A DNA stretch of 64,000 bases from CANMXU01 sp052030545 (GCF_052030545.1 NZ_JBPDIH010000005.1:124001-188000); one strand, 5' to 3'; counted from the stretch's first letter, positions 36,325 to 46,168 are shown. Numbers and translations: made by a program. Notes: generated by a model from the letters alone, not told the origin.

Positions 36325-37680
36325 TCACTTATTAGGATTTAGCCGGGTAGCGTTGCCATATGTATTAGCTTCTATTGAAAGTTCTCTTTCGATGGATTTA
36401 AGCAGTTTTTTCGCTTCATGCAATGATATCTTTCGTTGATAACGATAAAAGCCGTTATTTATCAATACTTCAACAATATGACTTTGCTCGCTATTTTTTC
36501 TATAAAAGCGAGTTAAAGTTTTAGGAACAGAGCCGTTTGTTTTTTTACTATTTTTAGTAAATATATGCGGCAATAATCTATATAAATACTGGCATGCCTG
36601 AGGATATGATTCTTGCGAAATAGATTTTAAAAATCTAGCCTCTAACTGCCGCTGCTTATAATGACTGACATGTTGATAAAAAGTGATAACCGCACTTTGG
36701 TTCACAATTAGCACTTTCAACAACCATAAAACAGCTATAAGCAATAATAAAATTAGCATCAAATACTTAAGTTCAATCTCATTAAGCCATTTATAAAGGT
36801 TAGTTTTACTGGCTGATTCGTTCGATAAAACTTGATTAGAAACTTGCCAAGTCTGCTCAGCAATAGACACGACTTCCAGTGAATTATTGGTAACATTCCA
36901 CCAATAAAAATTCATCTCTGGTATGGAATAATCCCCTGGCTGCTCAAAAATAAAGTTTAACTGCTCTATTCTTTTACTCACTAATGTTCCGCGGTTGCTC
37001 TTTTCTACCAGCTGAGGTTTTTTGCTATATATCGCCACTCCAGGAATGGTTAATTCTGGCAATACTGGCAACATCATCGCTGGAACGTCATTTGCTTTTA
37101 ATTCAATAGATAAAGTAACCGCTTCGCCTATCTTATAAGCATTTTTATCATCAAATTCGCCGGCAGTTGTTAGCTTGAAACTATCAGTCACCACGTAGTG
37201 TTCAATATGAGTTAATTGCGTAGGTAAAATCACATCAAGGACAATAGATTGAGTTTTTATTGAGCCTTTAACCTCTCCTTCTTGCGTATTTACGACGATA
37301 TCAAGGGTTAACGGTGGCAGTTCATAAACGCCAGCTGCAAGCGGAAATATGGTTATTTCACGCTGTTGGCTTGCCCATTGTTTGCCTTTGTACCTAAGTG
37401 ATGAATTGGTAGTTTGTTCATCAAATGGTAATTTAATAATATTGTCTAAATTAAAATCGTGAATCTTATTACCTGAACCGAACCAACGATCGGTCAATAG
37501 TTCAACAGAGATTTTAATGGGCTGTTTGGCAATAAATGGCTCGTCAGATACAACGTCAACCTTAACCATCAACTTCTCTTCACTGATAAGCTGTTCAATC
37601 GATAATGCGTTAACAGCAAACGAAAATACAAAAGAAAAACTCACTAACAGTACAAAGCGATTAAATTGACTTATCATCAT
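36325..37680 (-). CDS. batD: BatD-like membrane protein
   Basis: 451 residues: signal peptide (about 1-25), an extracytoplasmic beta-rich region (about 30-295), one membrane helix (about 306-324) and a basic cytoplasmic tail. The layout and position after two vWA proteins and a TPR protein match BatD of the Bacteroides aerotolerance (Bat) cluster. Bat proteins are linked with envelope stress resistance, but the mechanism is unsettled. It overlaps the TPR gene by 20 bp and is the last gene of the operon starting at 45990. Confidence 0.78.
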   Translation of the reverse strand: MMISQFNRFVLLVSFSFVFSFAVNALSIEQLISEEKLMVKVDVVSDEPFIAKQPIKISVELLTDRWFGSGNKIHDFNLDNIIKLPFDEQTTNSSLRYKGKQWASQQREITIFPLAAGVYELPPLTLDIVVNTQEGEVKGSIKTQSIVLDVILPTQLTHIEHYVVTDSFKLTTAGEFDDKNAYKIGEAVTLSIELKANDVPAMMLPVLPELTIPGVAIYSKKPQLVEKSNRGTLVSKRIEQLNFIFEQPGDYSIPEMNFYWWNVTNNSLEVVSIAEQTWQVSNQVLSNESASKTNLYKWLNEIELKYLMLILLLLIAVLWLLKVLIVNQSAVITFYQHVSHYKQRQLEARFLKSISQESYPQACQYLYRLLPHIFTKNSKKTNGSVPKTLTRFYRKNSEQSHIVEVLINNGFYRYQRKISLHEAKKLLKSIERELSIEANTYGNATRLNPNK

Positions 37681-38437
37681 TACCTCCTTGCTCTGATGAT
37701 TTACTTTTTTGAAATTCTGATTGAAATTTAGCGCCTAAAAATTTCGCTGGATTTTTTTGAACCTGTCGTAACCACATTTCATTTAATTCTGGATTACTCA
37801 ACAATTGCTCGGCACTCAATTGCTCTATTTCTTGCTTTCTAGCCTCTTTCTTTTCAGCCCCGTCAGCTCGTTGAGGCTCATCCCCTAGCTTTTTGGGTGA
37901 GTCACCTTCTTCTGGCCTTTGGCTCTCTGACATTAAGTTAATGTTGTCAATAATAGCTTCAACAATGGCAAGGTTGTGCTTTGCAGGTTGATATTCTGGG
38001 TAGCGTTGAATAATGTCTCGATATAACGCTCGTGCTTTAACATAGCTTTTATTGTGAGCGTAAGCATTGGCTTGAGCTAATAAGTCGCCTTCTGTATCAA
38101 ATTGGCTATACAGTGTTGCTGCCTGCTTATACTGTTCACTTCCGTAAAAGCTAAATGCTTGCCATCGCGAGTCAGTATATCGTTGACTTGCTAAGTCGTA
38201 CTTTTTCAATGCAAAAAGTATTTGCCCTTGCTGGTCTTTAGTTAACCACCAGTTGGCGAATTGGTAGGGGTTCAGCCATGCATATATCGTCATTGTTAAC
38301 AGTAAAATCAATAATATTTTCTGTTTATACTTTCCCCAGAACAAGTTGAGCGTATTAAGTTGCAAAGACCATTCTTTAACACGTTGAGCCAACATTGCTT
38401 CGCTTTTTTCGTTAACATCTACCATTGCAACGTCCAC
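37661..38437 (-). CDS. TPR membrane protein of the Bat cluster
   Basis: 258 residues: one membrane helix (about 38-56), TPR-like repeats (about 70-165; YDLASQRYTDSRWQAFSFYG, ARALYRDIIQRYPEYQPAKH) and a charged Glu/Lys-rich tail with LSNPELNEMWLRQVQKNPAKF. It corresponds to the BatC/BatB-fused TPR component found after the vWA genes. It probably scaffolds the MoxR-vWA complex in the periplasm. It overlaps both neighbours (20 and 19 bp). Confidence 0.75.
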   Translation of the reverse strand: MDVAMVDVNEKSEAMLAQRVKEWSLQLNTLNLFWGKYKQKILLILLLTMTIYAWLNPYQFANWWLTKDQQGQILFALKKYDLASQRYTDSRWQAFSFYGSEQYKQAATLYSQFDTEGDLLAQANAYAHNKSYVKARALYRDIIQRYPEYQPAKHNLAIVEAIIDNINLMSESQRPEEGDSPKKLGDEPQRADGAEKKEARKQEIEQLSAEQLLSNPELNEMWLRQVQKNPAKFLGAKFQSEFQKSKSSEQGGNDDKSI

Positions 38438-39405
38438 CCCTTTCTAAACCAGAATAAATAAAAGAATGACAAGACAAAAACAAGAGGATATCCAGAGTCG
38501 TACCAAGGTGTCGCTTTGTCATCAATGATCACTGGTGTATTTTTTAAATAGCGATTAACACGTTCAACATCGGCTTTATCATGCTCCATCAACACTAAGT
38601 GTGAATAATTATTGCTACCTAAATTTTCAAGTTGTACTATTTGCAAAGGAATTAGCTTTGAACCAATTTCCTCTTGTTCAGCTTTGCTTACATCTCCAAT
38701 TCCCCAAACTATCAGTTGGTGTGGCTTTTCAGCAAAATAATGATCAAATGCATCACCAGACTCCTCACTAACACCGTCAGTAATTAAAACCACTGAGCCT
38801 GGAACACCTGTAGGCTTAAGTAAATTTTCTACCAAAGGAATGATATGTTGAGGCATTTTTCCTTGCTGAGGAATAATTGATTTATCCAACACATCTAAAA
38901 AGTGGCTGATCATTTCACTATCATTTGTAATGGGCATAACAACATGCGCAGAGCCGGCGAAGGCAATTAACCCTGTAAGACTATCTCCCCTTAGCGCGAG
39001 CAAATCAATAATTTTTTGTTTGGCTCGGATTAATCTTGATGGCTGCACATCGCTCTGCTCCATAGAGTCAGAAACATCTAGCGCAATAACTAGCGCCGAC
39101 TTATCTTGCGTAAATGGCGACTTTTGCTGGCTCCAACTTGGACCAACTAATACCAATATCACTAAAATACACATTAAATAGGTGAGTTTTACTGGTGAGA
39201 ATAACTTTGACTGGCTGCCCGAAATAGTGAGTACACTCAACATTTCGTTCGACATACTTTTTTTCCATATAGATAAATGGTCACTGTTGCTGTGCATTTT
39301 TCTTAAAATAAAATACAAAGGTACGATTAATAAAAACCACCATGGTCTAAGGAAATGAAAATTCGACAGTAAACTCAGCTCATAAAATAAATCAGCCATT
39401 CGCAT
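38419..39405 (-). CDS. batB: vWA-domain membrane protein (BatB-like)
   Basis: 328 residues: N-terminal membrane helices (about 18-35 and 68-85), a von Willebrand A domain (about 100-290) with the metal site DVSDSMEQSD and downstream LITDG, and a C-terminal helix (about 308-325). MIDAS residues D-x-S-x-S are intact, so metal-dependent ligand binding is expected. In MoxR-Bat systems such proteins are thought to be handled by the MoxR AAA+ ATPase. Overlaps the flanking genes by 19 and 14 bp. Confidence 0.82.
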   Translation of the reverse strand: MRMADLFYELSLLSNFHFLRPWWFLLIVPLYFILRKMHSNSDHLSIWKKSMSNEMLSVLTISGSQSKLFSPVKLTYLMCILVILVLVGPSWSQQKSPFTQDKSALVIALDVSDSMEQSDVQPSRLIRAKQKIIDLLALRGDSLTGLIAFAGSAHVVMPITNDSEMISHFLDVLDKSIIPQQGKMPQHIIPLVENLLKPTGVPGSVVLITDGVSEESGDAFDHYFAEKPHQLIVWGIGDVSKAEQEEIGSKLIPLQIVQLENLGSNNYSHLVLMEHDKADVERVNRYLKNTPVIIDDKATPWYDSGYPLVFVLSFFYLFWFRKGWTLQW

Positions 39406-40399
39406 CGACTCCTGTAGTTTTACTACTACGGTGGCTCACTATCGCTAACGCCAGCAGATACGTTAAAGCAAACATTAAAATAAAATAGTGATGAATACTT
39501 GTTCTTGGTCTGAAAGATTTAGAATCAAACTGCTGGGGCTCTAACTCATCAATTTGAGCATAAACTTGTTGTAAGCTCTCGGTATCAAGTGCCTGATAAC
39601 TTTGCCCTCCGGTTGACTCGGCGACACTGTTAAGCACACTTAAATCAACTTTTTCTTCGCCAGTTGCTATAGGATCACCAATCGCTATTGAGTAAATTTT
39701 AATATTTTTATCTGCTGCAATTTTGGCGGCATCGATAGGAGGAACTTTCGAACCATTGTCATTACCATCGGTTAGTACAATCAACATTCTGTTATCTGTT
39801 TGACTATTTTCAAATACCGAAATAGATAAACCAATAGCGTCACCAAAAGCAGTGCTTTGTCCTGCCATACCAATATCAGCAGCATTGAGCAACGCCAGCC
39901 AAGTTGAAAAGTCATCGGTAAATGGTGCTTGCAGATATGGAGCATCACCAAATAATATCAATCCTAATCGGTCACCTTTCCTATTTTTGGCAAACTCCGC
40001 TAGCACAGTTTTCACGGCAGCTAGTCGCGTCACTTTTTTACCACTGGGATCAACAAAGTCCTGCACAGACATTGAGCCCGATAAATCCACAGCAATCATT
40101 AAATCTCTTGCTGATTTTTGCTGTGAAATAGGCGCTCCAATTTGTTCAGGTTTTGCCATTGCGGTTACTAGGCAACACCATGCAAAAGCAACTAATAGTT
40201 TTTGTATACGCTTACGCTTTAGCACAACGGCGCCTGACTGAGGTTTTTCACCGGTAACATCGACTAAGCGAAGAAAAAAAGGTACCTGTAAGGACTCCTT
40301 TTTTTCTTTATAAACAGGGAGTGACCAATGAATTACAAAAGGCAATAATAATAGAAAAAATAAATATGGGTATGCGAACTCAATCATTTGAATCTCCAT
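39392..40399 (-). CDS. batA: vWA-domain membrane protein (BatA-like)
   Basis: 335 residues: N-terminal membrane helices (about 10-27 and 67-85), a vWA domain (about 95-285) with MIDAS DLSGSMSVQDF, the threonine in GQSTAFGDA and LTDGNDNGS, and a C-terminal helix (about 307-325). This is the standard BatA layout. Paired with the next vWA protein it probably forms a membrane heterocomplex. It overlaps the DUF4381-like gene by 20 bp. Confidence 0.84.
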   Translation of the reverse strand: MEIQMIEFAYPYLFFLLLLPFVIHWSLPVYKEKKESLQVPFFLRLVDVTGEKPQSGAVVLKRKRIQKLLVAFAWCCLVTAMAKPEQIGAPISQQKSARDLMIAVDLSGSMSVQDFVDPSGKKVTRLAAVKTVLAEFAKNRKGDRLGLILFGDAPYLQAPFTDDFSTWLALLNAADIGMAGQSTAFGDAIGLSISVFENSQTDNRMLIVLTDGNDNGSKVPPIDAAKIAADKNIKIYSIAIGDPIATGEEKVDLSVLNSVAESTGGQSYQALDTESLQQVYAQIDELEPQQFDSKSFRPRTSIHHYFILMFALTYLLALAIVSHRSSKTTGVDANG

Positions 40400-40889
40400 G
40401 ATGAATTATCCATATTTTTATTTGCTCCACTAACGTATGCATCTCTTGTTGACCAATATTAATATGCTCACGGTATGAAATATGTGTTAAAAGTTGAGGG
40501 CATTTGTGTGTAAAGTCCGTTTTTGTGCAGTGACTATCTAACCATGTATCCCAATCACTAAAATGTACGTTATTTACTTCCTTTCTCTGAAAGTAAAATA
40601 ATGCAGTCGTTTTTATAAGTGCCGGGAGCTGTCGATATTGGCTATCAGGTTTAGTGGAGTTAAATTCAGGTAAATTAGCCAACCAAGAAAGTGCTTCTCG
40701 ACGATAAGCGTTAGCTTTATAGGCTTTCACTTTTAACCATACCTTTCTTGCAGTCCAAACCAAGAAACATACAAAAAGTATTTTCCAAGCAATAGTTTGA
40801 GGAAACCAACTTACCGACTCTGGCGCTTGAGTTTCGACAAACTCTTTTAATAGATAATTTCCCCAAGGTGCATCAAATAAAGGTTTCAT
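40380..40889 (-). CDS. DUF4381-like membrane protein
   Basis: 169 residues with one membrane helix (about 30-48) after a short periplasmic N-terminus and a cytoplasmic helical tail (YRREALSWLANLP...). Position between DUF58 and BatA is the usual place for DUF4381 proteins, whose function is unknown. Its start codon abuts the DUF58 stop. Confidence 0.72.
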   Translation of the reverse strand: MKPLFDAPWGNYLLKEFVETQAPESVSWFPQTIAWKILFVCFLVWTARKVWLKVKAYKANAYRREALSWLANLPEFNSTKPDSQYRQLPALIKTTALFYFQRKEVNNVHFSDWDTWLDSHCTKTDFTHKCPQLLTHISYREHINIGQQEMHTLVEQIKIWIIHHGDSND

Positions 40890-41824
40890 TAGCGCTTCCC
40901 TAATGCATTTCTTAGCTGCATATTTACCGGCTCTACGGTATTAATGGGAATAAATGGAATGCCGTGCTTTTGAGAAAAGTACTCATAAGCCGATACTAAT
41001 TGCTGTAAACTTTCTTGGTATTTTTTCCTGACAGCTGCATCAGAGGATGAAAACTGAATTTGTTGTTGTCCGTCACTTACTACCATTTGGGACATGGTCG
41101 GAAACTTTTGTTCAAGTTGGTCAAACACATAACAGCTAATTAGTTCATTATGTTGGCGAATTTTTTTAATCACACTTCCATTATTGGCATTCCAGCCATA
41201 ACCGTCGCTTATCATAATAACGAGTGCATTGTGCCCACATATTTGGCTAAGCTTAATCAATGCTTGTTCAAAAGACTGCTGCGAGGAAACTAATGGCTGA
41301 CCACTTTTTAGTTGTTTGTTCTTCTTCTCTAACGCCGACAATAAACTAATAATATGTGAAACTCCGCGCTTAGCAGGAACATAACTCACTTCGTTATCAT
41401 TAAAAATAATGGCACCAACACGATCGCCAATACTACTAATTTGCCATGCACTTAATGCCGCCAACTCTGCAGCAATGACCGATTTTGTTTTTCCAACACT
41501 GCCAAAGAACATACTAGAACGTTGATCAATAAACAAATACACATTACGTTCTCGTTCTTCGGTATATACTTTGATATGCGGTTTGCCCGTTCTGCGAGTA
41601 ACTTTCCAATCCATTGAACGAATGTCATCACCTGGACGGTAGTGCCGTAATTCTTCAAAATTTAAGCCACGCCCTCTAAGTTTTGAAACATTTTTGCCCG
41701 ACAATATGCTATTTACAGGTTGCTTTGGCAAAAACGAAAAACCTTTGGCAAAAAACTGAAGTTTTCGCAACTGCTCCATGCTGACATAAATATTCGAAGA
41801 TGATTGACGAGTTTCTGTGCTCAT
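40889..41824 (-). CDS. DUF58 protein of the MoxR-Bat cluster
   Basis: 311 residues with the DUF58 core signature (GRGLNFEELRHYRPGDDIRS, MDWKVTRRTGKPHIKVYTEER, about 50-95), followed by a vWA-like fold (LFIDQRSSM...VIMISDGYG). No membrane segment. DUF58 proteins are almost always coupled to MoxR ATPases and are presumed partners or clients. The MoxR gene lies 12 bp upstream. Confidence 0.86.
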   Translation of the reverse strand: MSTETRQSSSNIYVSMEQLRKLQFFAKGFSFLPKQPVNSILSGKNVSKLRGRGLNFEELRHYRPGDDIRSMDWKVTRRTGKPHIKVYTEERERNVYLFIDQRSSMFFGSVGKTKSVIAAELAALSAWQISSIGDRVGAIIFNDNEVSYVPAKRGVSHIISLLSALEKKNKQLKSGQPLVSSQQSFEQALIKLSQICGHNALVIMISDGYGWNANNGSVIKKIRQHNELISCYVFDQLEQKFPTMSQMVVSDGQQQIQFSSSDAAVRKKYQESLQQLVSAYEYFSQKHGIPFIPINTVEPVNMQLRNALGKR

Positions 41825-41836
41825 AGCAAATCCTTA

Positions 41837-42805
41837 TTAGGCAACCGCCACTTGGTTTAGGATTTCGTCAATCACTTGATCAGGAGAGATCCCATCAGCC
41901 AATGCATCGTAACTTAGGACGAGTCGATGCCTAAGCACAGGATAAACCACACTTCGAACATCATCAGGGTCAACAAAATCTTTACCTTTTAACCACGCAT
42001 GGGCACGTGCAGCTTTATCAATCGCAATACTCGCGCGAGGACTAGAGCCAACATTTATCCAAGCAGATAAAGGCGAATCAGGGTAAGTATCCGGTTGACG
42101 GGTTGCCATGATTATCGCGACAATATAATCAACAACAGCTTCGCTCATATGAATTTTATGAACTTGCTTTCGCGCATTAAAAATATGCTCAGGGTCAACC
42201 TGATTATCCTCACTTTTCACACTAACTTCTTCACCACGAACCAATGCAATAATTTGTTTTTCCGCGGCTGAGTCAGGATAGTCTATGTTAATTTTCATTA
42301 AAAATCGGTCCATTTGCGCTTCTGGCAATGGATACGTACCTTCCTGTTCAACCGGGTTTTGTGTCGCAAGTACCATAAAAAGCTCAGGTAGCTTATAGGT
42401 TTTACCTGCCACTGTAATTTGCCGCTCTTCCATAGCCTCTAATAGCGCCGCTTGTACTTTCGCAGGAGAGCGATTAATTTCATCAGCTAACAATAAATTA
42501 TTAAAAATAGGTCCTTGTTGAAAAGTTAAAAGTGGCTTGCCATCAACTTCTTGATAAACCTCTGTACCTGTAACATCTGATGGCAATAAATCTGGCGTAA
42601 ACTGCACTCTGCCAAGTGTTACCGATAACGTTTTAGCTAAACTTTTAATTGAGCGTGTTTTAGCAGTACCCGGAAGACCTTCTAACAACACATTACCGTT
42701 GGTTAATAAAGACAATAGTAATGCATCAACAACATGCTCTTGCCCGATGACAGAATTTTGTATTTGCTCTTTTAGCGTTAAAATTGCTTGATAACTCTCA
42801 GTCAT
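41837..42805 (-). CDS. MoxR-family AAA+ ATPase
   Basis: 322 residues. Walker A GLPGTAKT (about 43-50), Walker B LLADEINRSPAKVQAALLEAMEE (about 110-132; quoted in part as LLADEINR), sensor 1 in LATQNPVEQEGTYPLPEAQ and the arginine-finger region MDRF are all present, so it should be an active ATPase of the MoxR-proper subgroup. Such ATPases act as chaperones for vWA-containing complexes or enzymes. It lies in one operon with DUF58, two vWA proteins and an eight-haem cytochrome, which may be the client. Confidence 0.9.
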   Translation of the reverse strand: MTESYQAILTLKEQIQNSVIGQEHVVDALLLSLLTNGNVLLEGLPGTAKTRSIKSLAKTLSVTLGRVQFTPDLLPSDVTGTEVYQEVDGKPLLTFQQGPIFNNLLLADEINRSPAKVQAALLEAMEERQITVAGKTYKLPELFMVLATQNPVEQEGTYPLPEAQMDRFLMKINIDYPDSAAEKQIIALVRGEEVSVKSEDNQVDPEHIFNARKQVHKIHMSEAVVDYIVAIIMATRQPDTYPDSPLSAWINVGSSPRASIAIDKAARAHAWLKGKDFVDPDDVRSVVYPVLRHRLVLSYDALADGISPDQVIDEILNQVAVA

Positions 42806-42851
42806 ACATGTCCCTAATTAAAATATTGATTTAGTTTTATGGTTTACAACA

Positions 42852-45137
42852 TTATTTATTTGCATTACTTAGTTGTACTTTTAATTGTTCAACCACCTCA
42901 GGTGGAGCAACTTCACTTAACTGTTCAATGCATTTCGGTGCGCGATTTTTGGCATACTTAACCTGCATATCACACAGCGCATATAAATGACGCGGATTCT
43001 GGCTTACTTGGTAAGCTTTGCTTAGTGAACGTTGAGCTTCATTCACATCAACTTTTTCTAACATCAGACCTAACACGTAATGATATTGGCCATTATTAGG
43101 TGCCCGTTGAGTCGCAAGCTTTAAGTTATCAATTGCATCATTTGTTTGGCCTTTTCGCAGATATGAAAGCCCGAGGCTATAGGGGATTTGAGCATTGTTA
43201 TACGCAGCATTTTTCCCTTGATTAAGCACCGCGATAGATTTTGCTTCATCTTGGTTTGAGCGACGGTAAGTTTCTGACAAGTTCACATAGGCCTGAGCAA
43301 AATTAGGCTCTAATCGAATACTGGTTTTAAACGCTGTTTCAGCCTTTTCCCATAAGCCTTGATTCGCATAAACGGTACCAATATTGTTATGAGAAAAACC
43401 GCGGTCGTTATTAAATTCTTGAACGCTAATATATTCATCAAGTGCGGGTTGCATTAATTCTTTTTGCTCATCTGTCAGCTGTGGCCATAACAATAGCAAT
43501 GAATAAGCAGCTTCAACCCGAACAGACAACACTTTATCTTTTAATAGCGGTGCCAAAATTCTCCAACGCTCATTTAAAGCAATACTATCCGCCCCTCGTG
43601 CAGCGCCAAGTCGAACAAATTCATTCGGGTCTCTTGCCCCACGAGCTATAGCAATGAGACTATTTTTATCTGATAAAGGCGACATACGCTCAAGAGCTGA
43701 AGCTCTAATAATTGGCGTGTTAGCTTTATTTTGTGCAACATGTGAAAGCGCTTGAGATGCTTGTAGATAACCATTATCAATAGCACTAAATACGGGGGCA
43801 AAATGCTCTTGTGATTGAGTTGGTGAATCTGGGTACCAAGATTTCAATAACGAAGCGCTCCATGAAGAGTCCTTCTCGCTATGACAGTTTAAACAAGTAT
43901 CTGGGGTGCCAAGCTTTTCTGCTAAATCAGATCTCGGAACATGCCACGCATGATCACGTCTTTCATCAACTTGCATGTAGGTTGTTTCAGGCATATGACA
44001 ATTAACACACTGAGCGCCTTCTGAATTTTCCTGGTGCTGATGATGTGAAGTGGCTGCATATGTTGTTGCAGTATGGCATTGCAGACAGAGAGCTTCTTTG
44101 GGAATAATTAATTCATTAGAGTGAGGGTCGTGACAATTCGTACAGGCAACACCATTTTGGCTCATTTTACTTTGTACAAAAGAGCCAAAAACAAAAACTT
44201 CATCATATATTTGACCGTCAGCATGGTACTGATTGCTGTTAATTAAACTCAACATATATCGTTCACCAAAAGCGTTACCGTCAACATGATTATTATCACT
44301 GATCTGCACATGTCGACTGTGACATTGCGCACAAACTAACAATTGCTGAGTTGGTACAATTTCTTCAGGAAACAATGTATTTTTGCCAGCTCTTTTTACC
44401 CATTGGTTGACTGGCTTTGATAGATTTCGATTAAACCCCTGCGATTTATCTTCACTGTTTTTTACAAAATTTAAGTGTTCACTCGCCGGCCCATGGCAGG
44501 CTTCACAACCAACATTTATTTCACTAAACGTTGTATTGTAAGTGTTAGTTGCTAAATCAAAATTTTTCTTAACATTGGTGGAATGACAATCTGCGCACAT
44601 GTAATTCCAATTCTGGCCCGTATTTGTCCAGAAAAACTCATCACGACTGTCTGTAAATTCAGGGTATAGGTGAAACCAACGCTGGCCACCTTGTGAAGCT
44701 TCGCGGTCGTCCCATGCATAAGGGATCAGCTGAATACGGCCATCGTCGAATTCAACCATATATTGTTGTAATGGATACACACCAAAAGTATATTTAATTT
44801 GGTAATCAGAAAATTTCCCATCAGCACCTTTTATGTTTACCCAATAAGCATCGCCTTTACGAAAAAATTTATTTATTTCATTGTTAAAGCCAAATTCGAC
44901 ATTATCAAAATCACCTTTCACTGCGTCGGGTTTTGCATGTCGCATTGCCATATCATGATGAGAGCCTTGCCATTTTTTAGATTCAGCTTGATGACAACCT
45001 GCGCAAATTTCACTACCAACATAGCTTGCTTGACTATCTTCAATCTGGTGATCCGCTTTTTCAGCGACAGTAGCAGCTTTTACTTGGATGGACATGAAGC
45101 AAACGGCTAACATTAAAAATTTAAATAAATTATTCAC
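42852..45137 (-). CDS. Eight-haem cytochrome c with HEAT and TPR repeats
   Basis: 761 residues: signal peptide (1-21), eight CxxCH haem sites (CAGCH, CADCH, CEACH, CAQCH, CTNCH, CLQCH, CVNCH, CLNCH, about 40-395), a HEAT-like stretch (about 450-550) and TPR repeats to the C-terminus (about 565-740). It is exported and haem-loaded in the periplasm and resembles cytochrome c554/nitrite-reductase-type multihaem proteins fused to a scaffold. The redox partner is unknown. It overlaps the upstream SUMF1-fold gene by 8 bp and leads into the MoxR gene after 46 bp. Confidence 0.87.
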   Translation of the reverse strand: MNNLFKFLMLAVCFMSIQVKAATVAEKADHQIEDSQASYVGSEICAGCHQAESKKWQGSHHDMAMRHAKPDAVKGDFDNVEFGFNNEINKFFRKGDAYWVNIKGADGKFSDYQIKYTFGVYPLQQYMVEFDDGRIQLIPYAWDDREASQGGQRWFHLYPEFTDSRDEFFWTNTGQNWNYMCADCHSTNVKKNFDLATNTYNTTFSEINVGCEACHGPASEHLNFVKNSEDKSQGFNRNLSKPVNQWVKRAGKNTLFPEEIVPTQQLLVCAQCHSRHVQISDNNHVDGNAFGERYMLSLINSNQYHADGQIYDEVFVFGSFVQSKMSQNGVACTNCHDPHSNELIIPKEALCLQCHTATTYAATSHHQHQENSEGAQCVNCHMPETTYMQVDERRDHAWHVPRSDLAEKLGTPDTCLNCHSEKDSSWSASLLKSWYPDSPTQSQEHFAPVFSAIDNGYLQASQALSHVAQNKANTPIIRASALERMSPLSDKNSLIAIARGARDPNEFVRLGAARGADSIALNERWRILAPLLKDKVLSVRVEAAYSLLLLWPQLTDEQKELMQPALDEYISVQEFNNDRGFSHNNIGTVYANQGLWEKAETAFKTSIRLEPNFAQAYVNLSETYRRSNQDEAKSIAVLNQGKNAAYNNAQIPYSLGLSYLRKGQTNDAIDNLKLATQRAPNNGQYHYVLGLMLEKVDVNEAQRSLSKAYQVSQNPRHLYALCDMQVKYAKNRAPKCIEQLSEVAPPEVVEQLKVQLSNANK

Positions 45138-45990
45138 TTATATCGTCCATTGCTAAGCGAAAGCCAATATCAGGCATCCGAACATTACTAGTTGCGCCAT
45201 CACGACGATACACTTGTGACTCATTGGCGTTAAATTCATAACCACTGCCACGTACAACTTTTAAACTGGTCGCTTCATTGGGTAAGCCTAGACTATAAAT
45301 AGGATTTACACGGGATGCTTTGCTGTAAAGGTCAAGATTCATATCGTCTTGACAGAACTCCCATACGTTACCCGTCATATCGTAAAGACCAAGCTCATTA
45401 GGCTTTTTAAGGCCAACTGGATGCAATTTTCTCGTTGAATTTTTAGCATACCATGCAACTTCATCAATGTTATTTGAACCACTGTATTTATAGCCTTGAG
45501 ATTTAGTACCGCCTTTTGCAGCAAACTCCCATTCTGCTTCAGTTGGCAAACGAAACGTCTGCCCTGTTATCTCATTTAATCGCGTGATAAAGCTTTGCAT
45601 GTTTTTCCAACTTATATTGTTAACAGGACATGCGTTACATTTAAAGTAACTTAAATTCCATCCCATAACAGCAGAAAATAATTCTTGAGTAACTTCAGTT
45701 TTCGCAATATAAAAGCCATCCAAGGTCACTGTATGTGCCGGTTTTTCTCTATCACCAGCTTCTTCTTCATCCGTGCCCATAACAAAAGAGCTTGTGTTTA
45801 CTTTCACCATGTTATTTCGTAGCTGAAGAGTTAGTTCATCAGCCATAGCATCAGTAATTTTATTTGCTTCAACGGCATAAGAACTTAATGCTGTGGCACA
45901 GTAGAATATTAAAATTAAAAAGGCGTTAGCTTGCCACTGCTTGCTTATTTGAATGTTATTCGGTTTTATCATGGTTTCACTCATCAACAT
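45130..45990 (-). CDS. SUMF1/FGE-fold secreted protein lacking the catalytic cysteines
   Basis: 286 residues with an N-terminal signal or anchor helix (about 22-40) and a sulfatase-modifying-factor fold (about 62-282; EKPAHTVTLDGFYIAKTEVT, RLPTEAEWEFAAKGG, DMTGNVWEFC). True formylglycine-generating enzymes have a cysteine pair near the C-terminal R-G-G-S-F region; here it reads VVRGSGYEFNANESQVYRRD, with no cysteine. Oxidation of the sulfatase cysteine is therefore unlikely, and a binding or structural role fits better. First gene of the nine-gene operon, with an NNACACA promoter. The exact start among three methionines is uncertain. Confidence 0.78.
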   Translation of the reverse strand: MLMSETMIKPNNIQISKQWQANAFLILIFYCATALSSYAVEANKITDAMADELTLQLRNNMVKVNTSSFVMGTDEEEAGDREKPAHTVTLDGFYIAKTEVTQELFSAVMGWNLSYFKCNACPVNNISWKNMQSFITRLNEITGQTFRLPTEAEWEFAAKGGTKSQGYKYSGSNNIDEVAWYAKNSTRKLHPVGLKKPNELGLYDMTGNVWEFCQDDMNLDLYSKASRVNPIYSLGLPNEATSLKVVRGSGYEFNANESQVYRRDGATSNVRMPDIGFRLAMDDISE

Positions 45991-46033
45991 TTAGCTATAT
46001 AGCTTTTGCTGTGTTTCGTTAAGTCTTGACGTT

Positions 46034-46088
46034 AATATAGCCAATAAGGGTATTATTTAATGTGTGACATTTTCATCAGAAAGTGTGA
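46034..46088 (-). promoter_or_regulatory. NNACACA promoter of the cytochrome-MoxR-Bat operon
   Basis: On the reverse strand TCACACT and TCACACA lie 21 bp apart (plus-strand 46082-46088 and 46061-46067), with TATATT at 46034-46039 beginning 22 nt after the inner box. One site would drive nine genes, about 9.7 kb. Confidence 0.75.
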
Positions 46089-46120
46089 TTAAAGAGTAGT
46101 TAAATTAAAACCTTGTTCCA

Positions 46121-46154
46121 CAAAAAAACAAAGACTAGCGAGCTAGTCTTTGTT
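46121..46154 (-). terminator. Rho-independent terminator of the sulfatase gene
   Basis: AACAAAGACTAG and CTAGTCTTTGTT form a 12 bp stem around CGAG; on the reverse strand it runs into seven T. The sulfatase is thus separated from the downstream operon, which has its own promoter. Confidence 0.88.
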
Positions 46155-46168
46155 GCTTTAAGGTTTGT

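Noticed and set aside
31421..42805. A complete vWA-MoxR-associated ternary conflict system made of the AAA pair and the MoxR operon
   Set aside because: The AAA pair is on the opposite strand, no toxin or protease effector is visible, and the MoxR operon is a normal Bat-type set; only the HTH similarity supports the idea.
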